This document shows, one piece after another, positions 8,919 to 17,600 of a DNA stretch of 64,000 nt. This DNA is from Haloferax sp. Atlit-12N (GTDB lineage: Archaea > Halobacteriota > Halobacteria > Halobacteriales > Haloferacaceae), in assembly GCF_003383095.1 (NCBI RefSeq), contig NZ_PSYW01000001.1, forward strand, positions 248,001 through 312,000. The letters run 5' to 3'. The notes beneath the pieces were generated by a model that saw nothing but the letters and a program-made list of their open reading frames with translations, did not search any database and was not told the origin of the DNA. The stretch's first letter is position 1. Each line of letters opens with the position of its first letter. Made by a program: the position numbers and the translations under genes.

Positions 8919-10365
8919 CGAATCTCCTCCCGTAGGCGACTAACTCGTCGTACAGTTGTCCCCGCGGAACGTCCTCCGCGAGGCGACAGACGTACGCGAG
9001 ACTCGTCTGGTGGTCGTCGATGCGGAGTTCGTGGTCGTCGGCATCTTCGACCGACGGCGCTATCTGCCCGACGTGGGCGTTCAGTTCGCTCTCGACGGCG
9101 CGCGATATCCAGTCCTGCTCCCGATACTGGCGAAGCGCGCGCGACGCGCCAAGCGCGCCACCGACAGCGACGAGGTGTTCAGCCCATTCGAGGACGAGCA
9201 CCTCGGAGACGTAGTTCGACGGGAGGCTCGTCAGATAGGCGTCTGACTCTTCGACCGTCGGAGACAGCTCGGGTTCGGCGGCCGAGTCGTCCTCGTCGGC
9301 TTCGTCGTCAGACAACTCGTCTTTGGCCATCGCCGCGGTGGCGTACTCGGCCTCCAGTTCGTCGAGCGTCTTGCGAACGTCGCCGTCGGCGTCTTCGACC
9401 GCTGGCTCCGGTTCAGCTTCGGGCTCGGACGCTTCGTCGGCCGGGTCGGCGTCAAGCGCCTCCTCGACCGAGAAGTCGTCTTCGTCCTCGTCGGCCTCGA
9501 CCTCGGGTTCGACCGACTCGGTGTCGTCGAACGCCGCTTCTTCTTCCGCGTCTTCGAGGTCGTCGGTGGCGTCGGCGAGGTCGTCGGTGGCGTCGGCGAG
9601 GTCGTCGGCCTCGTCGGCCTCCTCTTCCGCTTCTTCGTCCCAGCCGCCGCCCTCCTCGTACTGTTCTTTGAGGTCGTCGAAGCTCGCGCCGCCCGCGCCG
9701 CCCGAGTCGTCGGTCTCGTCGGTCTCGTCGTCGTCATCGAGCACGTCCGCGGGGCTCTCGCGTTCCGCTTCAACGAGTTCGTCCTCCGCGGCGAGTTCCG
9801 CTTCTTTCGCACCCTCCTCGGCGTCAAGTTCGCCGAAGTCGTCGTCGAAGAACGACTCCGCGTCGGCGTTCGCCACCTCTGGGTCGAGGTGCTCTTCGTC
9901 CTCGGCTTCCGCCTCGAAGAGACCGAACGACCCGCCACCGCCGTCGAGGCCACCCATCTCGCGGGCGTCGTCGACGAACGGGTTGATGCCGCGGGTGACC
10001 ATCTCGTAGATGTCGAGTAGTTTGCGAATCGTGTCGTCGAGCTCTTCGACGGTCTCACCGATCTGTTTGTTCTCTTCGCGGACGGTGTTCATCCCCGACG
10101 AGATGGCGCTTACTTCGTTCTCGAGTTCGCCGATGCGATCTTCGAGCTCTGCGAGTTCCTCGCTGTTGTCGTCGCCGAATCCGCCGAATTCGTCGTCGTC
10201 GTCGAATCCGTCGTCGAGGTCGTCGCCGAAGTCACCAAACTCGTCGGAGAGGTCGTCTATCCCCTCCTCGAATCCAAGTCCATCGTCTGATGACATGTGT
10301 TGTCCTTCCGTCTCCGTTTCGTCCCCGGCGTCGGCCGTGTCTTCGTCGTTCTGCCACTCCATCAT
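8902..10365 (-). CDS. arlCE: Fused archaellum switch protein ArlC/E
   Basis: This is a fusion of an ArlC-like coiled-coil part and a C-terminal ArlD/E domain. After a very acidic N-terminus, the coiled coil lies near residues 70-125 (ELEDRIGELENEVSAI onward). A long Asp/Glu linker of about 200 residues with DDLADATDD repeats follows. The ArlD/E domain begins YLTSLPSNYVSEVLVLEWAE, about 110 residues from the end. ArlCDE proteins form the cytoplasmic ring that receives the CheF signal. The start is uncertain: I chose ATG at 10365; ATG at 10296 and GTG at 10380 are also open. Confidence 0.9.
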   Translation of the reverse strand: MMEWQNDEDTADAGDETETEGQHMSSDDGLGFEEGIDDLSDEFGDFGDDLDDGFDDDDEFGGFGDDNSEELAELEDRIGELENEVSAISSGMNTVREENKQIGETVEELDDTIRKLLDIYEMVTRGINPFVDDAREMGGLDGGGGSFGLFEAEAEDEEHLDPEVANADAESFFDDDFGELDAEEGAKEAELAAEDELVEAERESPADVLDDDDETDETDDSGGAGGASFDDLKEQYEEGGGWDEEAEEEADEADDLADATDDLADATDDLEDAEEEAAFDDTESVEPEVEADEDEDDFSVEEALDADPADEASEPEAEPEPAVEDADGDVRKTLDELEAEYATAAMAKDELSDDEADEDDSAAEPELSPTVEESDAYLTSLPSNYVSEVLVLEWAEHLVAVGGALGASRALRQYREQDWISRAVESELNAHVGQIAPSVEDADDHELRIDDHQTSLAYVCRLAEDVPRGQLYDELVAYGRRFDGIRC

Positions 10366-10674
10366 GCTCGCGGCGAGCACCTCCGCACCGTCTGCGAGGC
10401 GATTCGTTCGAGCGACGGCCTGTCACCCGGCCGAGCGGCGGACCGGCCGGGGAGGTCCGACGGACTCGGGGGAGCAGGTAACATTGGTGCAAGGTACGTA
10501 AGTCGGTACAAGAAAGTTCCCGTCCCGTTATCAGTAGCGATATTTTAGACGTTCGGAATTTTCGCCCACCAAGTATGTAATAAAAGTCAGACGGCGCCGT
10601 AGCGGCGGTAAGAAGAATTATCCGGCGTCGGCACGGACGTTCTTCCGACAGCCAACACACGTTTCAACACAATC
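10366..10674. promoter_or_regulatory. Divergent control region between arlCE and the KaiC-like gene
   Basis: This 309-base stretch without a gene separates two divergent starts. On the minus strand a strong TATA element, TAAAATATC, covers 10539-10547. Transcription from it would start near 10513 and give the arl operon a leader of about 150-220 bases. On the plus strand GAATTATCC near 10614-10622 could be the TATA element of the KaiC-like gene, giving a leader of about 30 bases with no Shine-Dalgarno match. The central part (10540-10620) is notably AT-rich. Confidence 0.55.
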
Positions 10675-11415
10675 ATGACAGAACTAGTCAAGACCGGTGT
10701 CGAAGGACTCGATTCCATCCTGAACGGCGGTATCGTCAAGAACGCCGCGGTGCTCATCAGCGGAAACCCGGGGACGGGAAAGAGTATCCTCGGCCTCCAG
10801 TACCTCTACAACGGCGTCGACCAGTTCGACGAAGGCGGCCTGTATCTCACCTTCGAGGAGACCGAAGACGACATCCGCGAGGCGGCCGAGTCCATCGGCT
10901 TCGACCGCTGGCACGAGTACGTCGAGTCCGGAGATATCAAGGTTTACGACAAGCGGACGCTCCTCCGCGACGGTGACTTCTCGACGACGCTCGACCGCAT
11001 CCTCGGCGACCTCCAGGACACCAACTACGACCGACTCGTCCTCGACTCGCTGACGATGTTCCAGCTGTTTTTCGACGACGAGAAAGAACAGCGCCAGTAC
11101 CTGCTGAAGTTCATCGACATCCTGAAGGACAGCGGCCTCACCTCGCTTCTGACCACCGAGCAGTCGGCCATCTTCCCCGAGACCGACATCGGCCTCGAGA
11201 ACTTCCTGACCGACGGGAACATCTATCTCATCCAGAGCCCCGCGGGCGCGACGAGCAACCGCTACGTCTGGGTGGCGAAGATGCGCAAGCAGAGCATCAA
11301 GAACTCGATGTTCCCGCTGGAAATCGCACAGGGCGGCATCAAGATATACGAGCAGGCGGCCGGGTTCTCCATGGTCGGCGAATCCCCGCCGTGGTTCGGC
11401 GAAGAGACCGAATAA
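10675..11415 (+). CDS. cirA: KaiC-like RecA-fold ATPase, CirA type
   Basis: This 246-residue single-domain KaiC-family protein has Walker A GNPGTGKSILG near residues 30-40 and the catalytic pair in YLTFEETEDD near residue 60. The Walker B strand LVLDSLTMF is near residue 122, and a basic motif AKMRKQSIKNS lies near 205. A KaiC-like protein called CirA, linked to motility control, is known in Haloferax volcanii. The position here, divergent from the arl operon, fits that role, but the symbol rests on similarity of type and context. It is not ArlH, which is encoded separately at 7285-8034. Confidence 0.8.
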   Translation: MTELVKTGVEGLDSILNGGIVKNAAVLISGNPGTGKSILGLQYLYNGVDQFDEGGLYLTFEETEDDIREAAESIGFDRWHEYVESGDIKVYDKRTLLRDGDFSTTLDRILGDLQDTNYDRLVLDSLTMFQLFFDDEKEQRQYLLKFIDILKDSGLTSLLTTEQSAIFPETDIGLENFLTDGNIYLIQSPAGATSNRYVWVAKMRKQSIKNSMFPLEIAQGGIKIYEQAAGFSMVGESPPWFGEETE

Positions 11416-11776
11416 CGCGCGGACTCGGCGGCGAGCGACCTCGGTCCCGACGTTCTCTTTCTATCTTCGCCGAATCAACCGTTCTGACATCGACCCAACG
11501 CGGACTGCGAGCCGCGCTCGTCAACTTTGTCCGGGGTCATGTCGCTACTGACGGCTCGCTTCGCCTCGCCTCCCTGGGCCTCTCGACTCGGCCGTGTCGG
11601 CCGTGATAGTCGTCTCTCGAGCGAGCATCGTCGATGCCGGCGTACCGCGATGCCGGCGTCCGAGGGCGGCCGTTTCAGTCCAATTGCGTCTGTGTGCGCG
11701 GTGTACTACTGATACACGACAGCGCAGCCGCTCGGCGGTCGAGGTCGATAAAATGAACGGAAAGCGTGAAGTCGGG
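11416..11776. other. Gene-free stretch between cirA and the archaellin genes
   Basis: This 361-base gap holds no convincing gene. A pyrimidine-rich stretch CTCTTTCTATCTTC near 11454 follows the KaiC-like gene and may end its transcript. The 12-base word CGATGCCGGCGT occurs twice, at 11632-11643 and 11648-11659. The genes on either side converge, so no promoter is needed here. Short open frames have neither a promoter nor codon bias. Confidence 0.5.
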
Positions 11777-12421
11777 TTACAGTTCGACCGGTTCGCCCTG
11801 CGTCTTGCCCGCGAGCTGCTGGGGCATCGTCAGGATGACCTGCGTCGTGCCACCCGTGCGGGAAGTGATTTCGAGGGTGACCTGCTCGCCCGTCGAGAGG
11901 CCGCCGACGAGGTCGGTCTCGTCACCGTTGCTGTCCTCGATGGCGGCGGTGTCGATCTTGACCTCGTAGCGGTCGTTCATGCTGTTGAGAACACCGAACG
12001 AGCTGTCGTCGTCGGTGACCTCGGTGAGACCGAACTCATCGGCGTCGGGGTTCGGTTCCGTCCCGTCGCCGTCGTACTGCGTCTGGTTAGTCAGAGTCTC
12101 GACGCTGTCACCGCTGAGGTACTTAATCGAGGTTTCGTTCATGTCCACCGCGTCCGAGCCGGCCGCCAGACGAACGGTGAGCGTGATGTTGTCGATGTCC
12201 GCCTCGCCGCCGACCGTCCCGTGCGTGTTGAGGACTTCGACGCGGTTGGTGACCTTGTTCACGGACTGCTCACCGGCGTCTTCGGCAGTCGCCTGCAGGA
12301 AGCCAGCCGTGTTCACGAGGACACCCGCCGCGATTGCGGCGACCAGAACCATCGCGATGAAGACGATGAGCGTGCCGATACCGACCTGACCGCGGTCGTC
12401 GTCAGTAATGTTGTTGAACAT
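11777..12421 (-). CDS. arlA2: Archaellin ArlA2 (minor or second flagellin)
   Basis: This 214-residue archaellin has an N-terminal class III signal, DDDRG followed by [18 protein letters not shown], cut by the prepilin peptidase after Gly. The hydrophobic helix forms the filament core. The outer domain has three Asn-X-Ser/Thr sequons after the helix (NIT, NET, NQT), fewer than ArlA1. The last 25 residues ([14 protein letters not shown]) are almost identical to those of ArlA1. Only 10 bases separate it from the upstream arlA1, so the pair is one transcript. Confidence 0.93.
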   Translation of the reverse strand: MFNNITDDDRGQVGIGTLIVFIAMVLVAAIAAGVLVNTAGFLQATAEDAGEQSVNKVTNRVEVLNTHGTVGGEADIDNITLTVRLAAGSDAVDMNETSIKYLSGDSVETLTNQTQYDGDGTEPNPDADEFGLTEVTDDDSSFGVLNSMNDRYEVKIDTAAIEDSNGDETDLVGGLSTGEQVTLEITSRTGGTTQVILTMPQQLAGKTQGEPVEL

Positions 12422-12431
12422 ATGAATCTCC

Positions 12432-13073
12432 TTAGAGCGCGATGGGGTCGTTGTTGTCTTTGCCCGCGAGCTGCTGGGGCATCGTCAGGATGACCTGCGT
12501 CGTACCACCGTTGCGGCTGGTGATGTCGAGCTTGACCGTCTGGCCCGTCGCCGTACCGTTGGCGGAGGAGCCTTCGACCGTCGAGGTGTTGATGACGATC
12601 TCAGCGCGGTCGGACTGCTCGTTGAGGACCTCGAACGAACCGTCGCTGTCCTCGAGGACGCCCGCGGTGAAGTTGTTGCCAGTCGTCAGGTTAGCGGGGT
12701 CTGCGGTGTCAGCGTTGTTGACGGTGTCGTTGTAGGTGAGCGTCCGCGCGGTCGTCTCACTCAGGTACTTGACCGTCGTGTCTTCAAGAGAGACACTTCC
12801 GGAACCGGCCGCGAGGCGGACGGTCAGGAAGACTTGGTCGACCGTGCGTTCCTCACCGGACTGGTTGACCAGCCCGTGTGCGTTGACGACGTCGACGCGG
12901 TTGGTGACCTTGTTCACAGATTGCTGTCCAGCGTCCTCGGCGGTAGCTTGCAGGAAGCCAGCCGTATTCACGAGGACGCCCGCCGCGATTGCGGCGACCA
13001 GAACCATCGCAATGAAGACGATGAGGGTCCCGATACCGACCTGACCCCGGTCTTCTTTGATGTTTTCGAACAT
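12432..13073 (-). CDS. arlA1: Archaellin ArlA1 (major flagellin)
   Basis: This 213-residue archaellin starts at [10 protein letters not shown], just before the [10 protein letters not shown] cleavage site. An open frame runs 17 codons further upstream but would put extra residues before the conserved signal. The mature helix is followed by an acidic outer domain with six sequons (NQS, NDT, NLT, NFT, NTS, NGT), consistent with N-glycosylation. First of the archaellin pair, it is likely the main filament subunit. Upstream is a TATA-like element at 13145-13152 and an inverted repeat at 13167-13180. Confidence 0.94.
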   Translation of the reverse strand: MFENIKEDRGQVGIGTLIVFIAMVLVAAIAAGVLVNTAGFLQATAEDAGQQSVNKVTNRVDVVNAHGLVNQSGEERTVDQVFLTVRLAAGSGSVSLEDTTVKYLSETTARTLTYNDTVNNADTADPANLTTGNNFTAGVLEDSDGSFEVLNEQSDRAEIVINTSTVEGSSANGTATGQTVKLDITSRNGGTTQVILTMPQQLAGKDNNDPIAL

Positions 13074-13144
13074 GGGTTGTCGTGGGTTTGGTCCCACACT
13101 CAGCGGGGAGCGGGGAACCGTCACTCGTCAACTTGGAGAGGTGC

Positions 13145-13180
13145 TACATAACGCTACGGCCCTCACTATCAAGATTGATA
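13145..13180 (-). promoter_or_regulatory. Archaellin promoter with upstream inverted repeat
   Basis: On the minus strand GTTATGTA (13145-13152) is a TATA-like element that would give a 48-base leader before arlA1. Fifteen bases further upstream is TATCAAGATTGATA (13167-13180), a 6-base inverted repeat with a 2-base spacer. A dyad just upstream of the BRE/TATA is the usual place for an archaeal activator. The adjacent winged-helix gene is a candidate binder. Confidence 0.45.
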
Positions 13181-13287
13181 TCGAACGACCGGTGCGTCGA
13201 TAAGTAAAATTCTTCGCACGCCCACGCGAGACGCTAGTAGGTACTCACCTCAGAAAACGTAAGAAAAGAGTCCGGAGCCGGAGCCGT

Positions 13288-13626
13288 TCAGTCCTGCGTA
13301 ATCTTCTGCCACACGTCGTCGAGTTTGTTCTTCACCTCCGGGCGCTCGGTCACGCTGACCGTGTAGTCGTCGCCTTCGAACCGGACGACGATTTCGTCGA
13401 CTTCGCGGCGGTAGACGTTCGTTCGTCGATGCTCGTCGGAGAGAACCCGGTCGTGCAGTTCGAGGAGGCCCGCGGCCGTCAGTTCCTCGATTCGGCGATA
13501 ACAGGTCGCGATGGGAATATCCAACATCTCGCTGAACTCCTGTGCCGAGTGGGGTTCGTCCGCGGCACGGAGGATGTCTGGGTTGTATTCGTTCCCCAGT
13601 GCCGAGAGGGTCCTGTCAGACTCCAT
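13288..13626 (-). CDS. Winged-helix transcriptional regulator beside the archaellin genes
   Basis: This 112-residue protein has an ArsR-like winged helix in residues 1-75: ILRAADEPHSAQEFSEML, then IPIATCYRRIEELTAAGLL as the recognition helix, then the wing around LSDEHRRTNVYRRE. The short C-terminal part (VVRFEGDDYTVSVTERPE) may be a dimer or ligand strand pair. It reads in the same direction as arlA1 and lies 214 bases upstream of it. The location suggests control of archaellin expression, similar in concept to other archaeal motility regulators. This is an inference from place only. Confidence 0.8.
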   Translation of the reverse strand: MESDRTLSALGNEYNPDILRAADEPHSAQEFSEMLDIPIATCYRRIEELTAAGLLELHDRVLSDEHRRTNVYRREVDEIVVRFEGDDYTVSVTERPEVKNKLDDVWQKITQD

Positions 13627-13729
13627 AGATGGAGATTTATCAGGACGCGCGGCTTGTCAATGTGTTGGTTGTCCATCTGCCACGTTCTCAGTCATAGTAG
13701 TGAGTCCCCCACGCACGGTGACGATGGGA

Positions 13730-13735
13730 TTATAT
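13730..13735 (+). promoter_or_regulatory. TATA element, leaderless promoter for the gene at 13759
   Basis: TTATAT is centred 27 bases before the ATG at 13759, the spacing for a leaderless haloarchaeal transcript. It decides that start against a longer open frame reaching back to 13429, which overlaps the divergent winged-helix gene. Confidence 0.7.
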
Positions 13736-13758
13736 GCCACGGCACCGAGCATCCGCCG

Positions 13759-14424
13759 ATGGACGACGAGGACGAACGTCCTCCCAATCACCCACGGGAA
13801 CAGGGTGTCGTCGGGGCGGAGGACCTGGATATCAGCCGCGACGAGCACGTCGCGGCGCTCGACACGGGCCGGTACGTCATCTCGACGGGAGAAAACAGGC
13901 CGCCCGCGCCGGTCGACGACGCCGACGACGACGACGACGGTCGTCAAGCGTCCGACGCGGCGGCCGCCACACCGCCCGGTTCCGAGGACAAAAACGAGGA
14001 CGGCGAGCGCGACAAAGACGCGTCGACTCCCGAACTCGTCCTCCCGAAAGACCCGAAAAAACGGGCCGTGCTCGCCCGCCGACTACTCGCAGAGCGCGTC
14101 GGGGCGGTCAGCGCGGACCACGCGCTCGTCACCACTGCTCTCGTCGATGGCGAGGTAACCCGCCACGAAACCGTCTCCGACGACGTGACTGAGGTCGTCA
14201 ACTCGTTTCTCTCGTGGTACGCCGACGCCGTTGGTAGCGCCGACACGCCGCGCGACGAAGTGCTCGGTATCCTGCTTTTAGCTTCGGAGGTGCAGGTCAC
14301 CTATCCCGGCCGAGCCGTCGAAGCGCTCGCAACTGCACACGGACTCGGACGCGACGACAGCATCGGCGACCTCCTCGACGCCGTCGAAGAGACCGGCGCT
14401 TCGTTCCCGCCGCGTCGACGATGA
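13759..14424 (+). CDS. Acidic taxis-cluster protein, unknown function
   Basis: This 221-residue protein has two parts. Residues 1-90 are disordered and Asp/Glu-rich (VDDADDDDDGRQ). Residues 93-215 are a compact helical domain (LPKDPKKRAVLARRLLAERV, then DDVTEVVNSFLSWYADAVG). I cannot name a function; similar proteins occur beside che genes in related haloarchaea as far as I recall. It has its own leaderless promoter and stands between the archaellin regulator and cheY. Codon use is normal. It could be a taxis adaptor, but nothing in the sequence shows that. Confidence 0.75.
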   Translation: MDDEDERPPNHPREQGVVGAEDLDISRDEHVAALDTGRYVISTGENRPPAPVDDADDDDDGRQASDAAAATPPGSEDKNEDGERDKDASTPELVLPKDPKKRAVLARRLLAERVGAVSADHALVTTALVDGEVTRHETVSDDVTEVVNSFLSWYADAVGSADTPRDEVLGILLLASEVQVTYPGRAVEALATAHGLGRDDSIGDLLDAVEETGASFPPRRR

Positions 14425-14574
14425 TGCGCCGGTGACAGGTCCCGGTTCGGACACCGGAGCTCCCGAATCTTCGGTCGACACGATGTGACGCGGGTGAATC
14501 GCCCGTTTGATGCCGTATCATCCTTGATAATGGGGAGGAAGGGTTTATGGTGTGATTTTCGGAAATCTGGAGGT

Positions 14575-14943
14575 ATGGCAAGCAAGGTACTGGTCGTGGA
14601 CGATTCTGCGTTCATGCGGAACCTCCTCAAACAGCTCCTCGAGGGTGAACACGAAGTCGTCGGCGAGGCCGAAAACGGGGTCGAAGCGGTGGAACTCTAC
14701 CGCGAACTCGAACCCGATGTCGTCACGATGGACGTCGTGATGCCGATTCGAAACGGCATCGAAGCGACGTCCGAAATCAAGTCGCTCGACGCCGGCGCAT
14801 CGGTCATCATGTGCACGTCGGTCGGACAGGAAGAGAAGATGCGCGAAGCGGTCGAAGCGGGGGCAGACGGCTACATCACGAAACCGTTCCAGAAGCCGAA
14901 CGTGCTCCAGGCTATCGCCGACGTGATTCAGGCAGAGGCATGA
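14575..14943 (+). CDS. cheY: Chemotaxis response regulator CheY
   Basis: This 122-residue single-domain receiver has the acid pair Asp9-Asp10, phospho-acceptor Asp53 (VVTMDVVMP), Thr81 and Lys103 (ITKP). CheY~P is the output of CheA and acts on the archaellum switch through CheF. The start is fixed by the conserved N-terminus and by a TATA element (TTTATGG, 14544-14550) 28 bases upstream, indicating a leaderless message. A GGAGGT directly abuts the ATG and is too close to work as a ribosome site. The stop overlaps the cheC start (ATGA). Confidence 0.96.
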   Translation: MASKVLVVDDSAFMRNLLKQLLEGEHEVVGEAENGVEAVELYRELEPDVVTMDVVMPIRNGIEATSEIKSLDAGASVIMCTSVGQEEKMREAVEAGADGYITKPFQKPNVLQAIADVIQAEA

Positions 14944-16127
14944 ATCTCGACGTCCGGTCGCTTCGCACGTTCAGTCGGCTCGCCCACTCGGGCGCGGAGA
15001 AAGCCGCGGGTTCGCTGACCACGCTCGCCGGCATCGACACGTATGTCAACGTCACCAAGGTCGAACTCGGGACGAAGGCGGACGTCGAAAACGAGTTCGC
15101 CGAACGCGACCTCGTGAGCGTCCATATCGGCTTTTCGGGCGGCTTAGACGGCCACACCGTGTTGGCGTTCTCGCCGGAGTCCGCAGAGCGCTTGGTCGAC
15201 GCGCTGATGCCGGGTATCGACGCCACCGACGCCGAGGGCGAACTCGCCGAGAGTAGCCTGAAGGAGGTCGCGAACATCATGCTTGGCGGCTTCATCGACG
15301 GCTGGGCCGACTACCTCGACACCACCGTCGATATCACGACGCCGACCTACGTCGACGACGAAAACGACGGCCCGCTCGACCACGTCGACGCCGAGGGCTT
15401 CGACAACGGCGGCGACGACGAGCACGTCCTCGTCTTCCGTAACCAGTTGGAGGCCGCGGACAACGCCATCGAGTTCGACCTGTACATGGTGCCGACCGCT
15501 TCGTCCATCGAGACCATCGTTGAGGCGAGCGGCGAGGACGGCGCGCTCCCGGTCGAGTCGTTCGCCGCCTTCTCCGAGATGATAAACGACGGCGCGAATC
15601 AGGCCTCGGAGGACATCACGGCGATGACGGGCATCGACACGACCGTCGAGGTGAGCCGGCTGAGCTTCGTCCCCATCGAAGGGGTACCGATGTCTCTGAC
15701 CGACGCGGTTCGCCGCGGCGTCGTCTTGGAGTTCAGCGGGACGCCGAGTGGCTACATCGCTATCCTCTTCGACGAGCCGTCGGCCGAGAACATTGCGAGC
15801 AGCCTTCTGCCGGGCATGGAAGGCGACGAGGCGATGCGCCAGAGCGCGATTCAAGAGATCGGAAACATCACGACCTCCGGCTTCCTCGACGGCTGGGCCA
15901 ACGCGCTCGAGACGACTATCGACATCTCGCCGCCGAAGCACGTCCACGACATCGGGTCGGCCATCATCGACCCCCTCGCGACCGACCTCGCGCAGTCTCA
16001 GGAGTACGCGTTCCTCATCGATTCGACCATCCGGACGGACGATGACGAGTTCACCTGCGACATCTACGCGCTCCCCGACGAGACGGAACTGCGCAAGGCG
16101 CTCAAGCAACTCTCGCCCGCCGCGTGA
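14940..16127 (+). CDS. cheC: Two-domain CheC-family phosphatase/adaptation protein
   Basis: This 395-residue protein contains two CheC domains in tandem. The first carries the phosphatase motif Glu109-X-X-Asn112 (SSLKEVANIMLGGF), the second Glu306-X-X-Asn309 (SAIQEIGNITTSGF). The helical entry to each domain is alike (LRTFSRLAHSGAEKAAGSL and FSEMINDGANQASEDITAM). CheC removes phosphate from CheY and forms a complex with CheD. A doubled CheC with both motifs intact could be bifunctional. It overlaps cheY by 4 bases and precedes cheD by 24 bases. Confidence 0.93.
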   Translation: MNLDVRSLRTFSRLAHSGAEKAAGSLTTLAGIDTYVNVTKVELGTKADVENEFAERDLVSVHIGFSGGLDGHTVLAFSPESAERLVDALMPGIDATDAEGELAESSLKEVANIMLGGFIDGWADYLDTTVDITTPTYVDDENDGPLDHVDAEGFDNGGDDEHVLVFRNQLEAADNAIEFDLYMVPTASSIETIVEASGEDGALPVESFAAFSEMINDGANQASEDITAMTGIDTTVEVSRLSFVPIEGVPMSLTDAVRRGVVLEFSGTPSGYIAILFDEPSAENIASSLLPGMEGDEAMRQSAIQEIGNITTSGFLDGWANALETTIDISPPKHVHDIGSAIIDPLATDLAQSQEYAFLIDSTIRTDDDEFTCDIYALPDETELRKALKQLSPAA

Positions 16128-16151
16128 ACCCTCCGTAGAGGCACCTCAGCA

Positions 16152-16661
16152 ATGCAAGTATACACCACGGACACGCCCGCGGCCCGCTCCGGTCGAATCA
16201 AGGTCGGAATCGCCGACTACGCCGTCTCCGGCGACGAGAGCACGCTGACCACGAGCGGTCTCGGCTCCTGTATCGGCGTCGCGTTGTACGACTCCGAGAC
16301 CCGCGTCTCCGGTCTCGCACACGCGATGCTCCCGGAGGCGGACGACGACAGCGAGCCGGCGAAGTTCGTCGACACCGGCATCGAACTCCTGCTCTCGGAG
16401 ATGCGAGCCGCCGGCGCGGACATCGACCGCGTCGTCGCGAAAATCGCTGGGGGGAGCACCATGTTCGACTTCACCTCGGCCGACGGTGACGGCAGTATCG
16501 GCGATAGAAACGTCGCCGCGACGCGAGCGACGCTCGACGGGTTCGGTATAGACGTCGTCGCCGAGGACGTCGGCGGCTCCCACGGTCGGTCGTTGGAACT
16601 CGACAGCGAGACCGGTGACCTCCGCGTTCGGAGCGCAAAAAGCGGCAACCACGTCCTCTGA
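16152..16661 (+). CDS. cheD: Receptor deamidase CheD
   Basis: This 169-residue CheD has the catalytic triad Cys40 (LGSCIGV), His57 (LAHAML) and Thr103 (AGGSTMF), all present. CheD deamidates glutamines on transducers and is bound by CheC. It is the last gene of cheY-cheC-cheD and is followed by 288 bases without a gene. Confidence 0.95.
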   Translation: MQVYTTDTPAARSGRIKVGIADYAVSGDESTLTTSGLGSCIGVALYDSETRVSGLAHAMLPEADDDSEPAKFVDTGIELLLSEMRAAGADIDRVVAKIAGGSTMFDFTSADGDGSIGDRNVAATRATLDGFGIDVVAEDVGGSHGRSLELDSETGDLRVRSAKSGNHVL

Positions 16662-16949
16662 GCGCTGTTTTTGCCGAATTTCGACGAGGCTCTCGACCGG
16701 AGTGAACACGTCGAACCCCGACCGCGACCGCCGAGCCGGGTCGCCAACGATACTGCCCTCGACGGCTCGGTTTTCGACCGGGGATATCAGTTCTGATAGC
16801 GTCTCGAATAGATTTATGTCGCCCCCTTCGAATGCTTTCACCGACACGGTGCGATATCGCGTGTGACACCACGGACAGCGCTCTGCGCTCTCCGCCGCCC
16901 TGAGTCGGGGGACTTGGGGGGAATCGTGCCGTCCTGAACGAGGTGACCC

Positions 16950-17495
16950 ATGTACTTGGACCCGGACGAATACGACCCAGACGAACTTCGACGTATCGCT
17001 CGTGACGCTCCACGACCCAGACGGAACGGCGACGGCCGCTTCGACGACGGTAGATTCGATGACAGCCGCTTCGACGACGGCCGGTTCGACGAGCGGAGCC
17101 CCTTCCGGTTCGACAACCCGCTTTTCGACCGGAGCCGACAGGAGGCGTCCGAGGCGCTCCGGTCGAGCCAGCTCGAACACCTGCTCGTCCACCAGTCTCG
17201 CGGCGAGGAAGACGGCGTCGAAAAGCCGTACCTCCGCTCGCTTCCGGACAAGTACGGCGCTGAGCGCGTCGTCTTCGACTGGCTCGAGTTCCTCGTCCTC
17301 AAAGGCGGGTTCAAGCGGGCGATGGACGCCCTCCGGTACTATCAGACGGTCGACTGGGTCACGCCCGACGTCGAGGAGACGCTCCGGGATTACCTCCTCG
17401 GCTTCTCCGCTGATGTCGACGAACCGACCGACTTCGACGTCGACGACCACCTGCTGAGCCTGGTCTACGTCGCCCGTCTCTCCTCGATGGTGTGA
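16950..17495 (+). CDS. arlD: Stand-alone ArlD/E-domain archaellum switch protein
   Basis: This 181-residue protein has an ArlD/E domain from about residue 92 (YLRSLPDKYGAERVVFDWLE onward) to the end, clearly similar to the C-terminus of ArlCE. Before it lies an unusual tandem repeat of about five residues, GRFDD, read five times between residues 29 and 56. In archaea ArlD and ArlE make the switch ring with ArlC. Here the D component is 6 kb from the arl operon, after cheD, so the ring is built from genes in two transcripts. Assignment to ArlD rather than another paralog is by elimination. Confidence 0.85.
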   Translation: MYLDPDEYDPDELRRIARDAPRPRRNGDGRFDDGRFDDSRFDDGRFDERSPFRFDNPLFDRSRQEASEALRSSQLEHLLVHQSRGEEDGVEKPYLRSLPDKYGAERVVFDWLEFLVLKGGFKRAMDALRYYQTVDWVTPDVEETLRDYLLGFSADVDEPTDFDVDDHLLSLVYVARLSSMV

Positions 17496-17600
17496 CGCCG
17501 ACCGCCGGGTCTCGAACACGGTCTCTCCTTCCGACAACCGAGTGTATACCATGACTGCGCGCATCACCCGTCCGCCGAGTCCGAATCGAGTTGATACCGC

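Noticed and set aside
10010..10660. Short open frames in the arlCE-cirA gap and opposite the arlCE N-terminus
   Set aside because: They are Ser/Arg-rich shadows of the acidic ArlCE coding strand and have no start signals.
13429..13758. An N-terminal extension of the acidic protein at 13759
   Set aside because: It would overlap the divergent winged-helix gene, and the leaderless TATA element fits the later ATG.
14569..14574. GGAGGT as ribosome-binding site for cheY
   Set aside because: It touches the ATG with no spacer. The TATA element 28 bases upstream points to a leaderless message instead.
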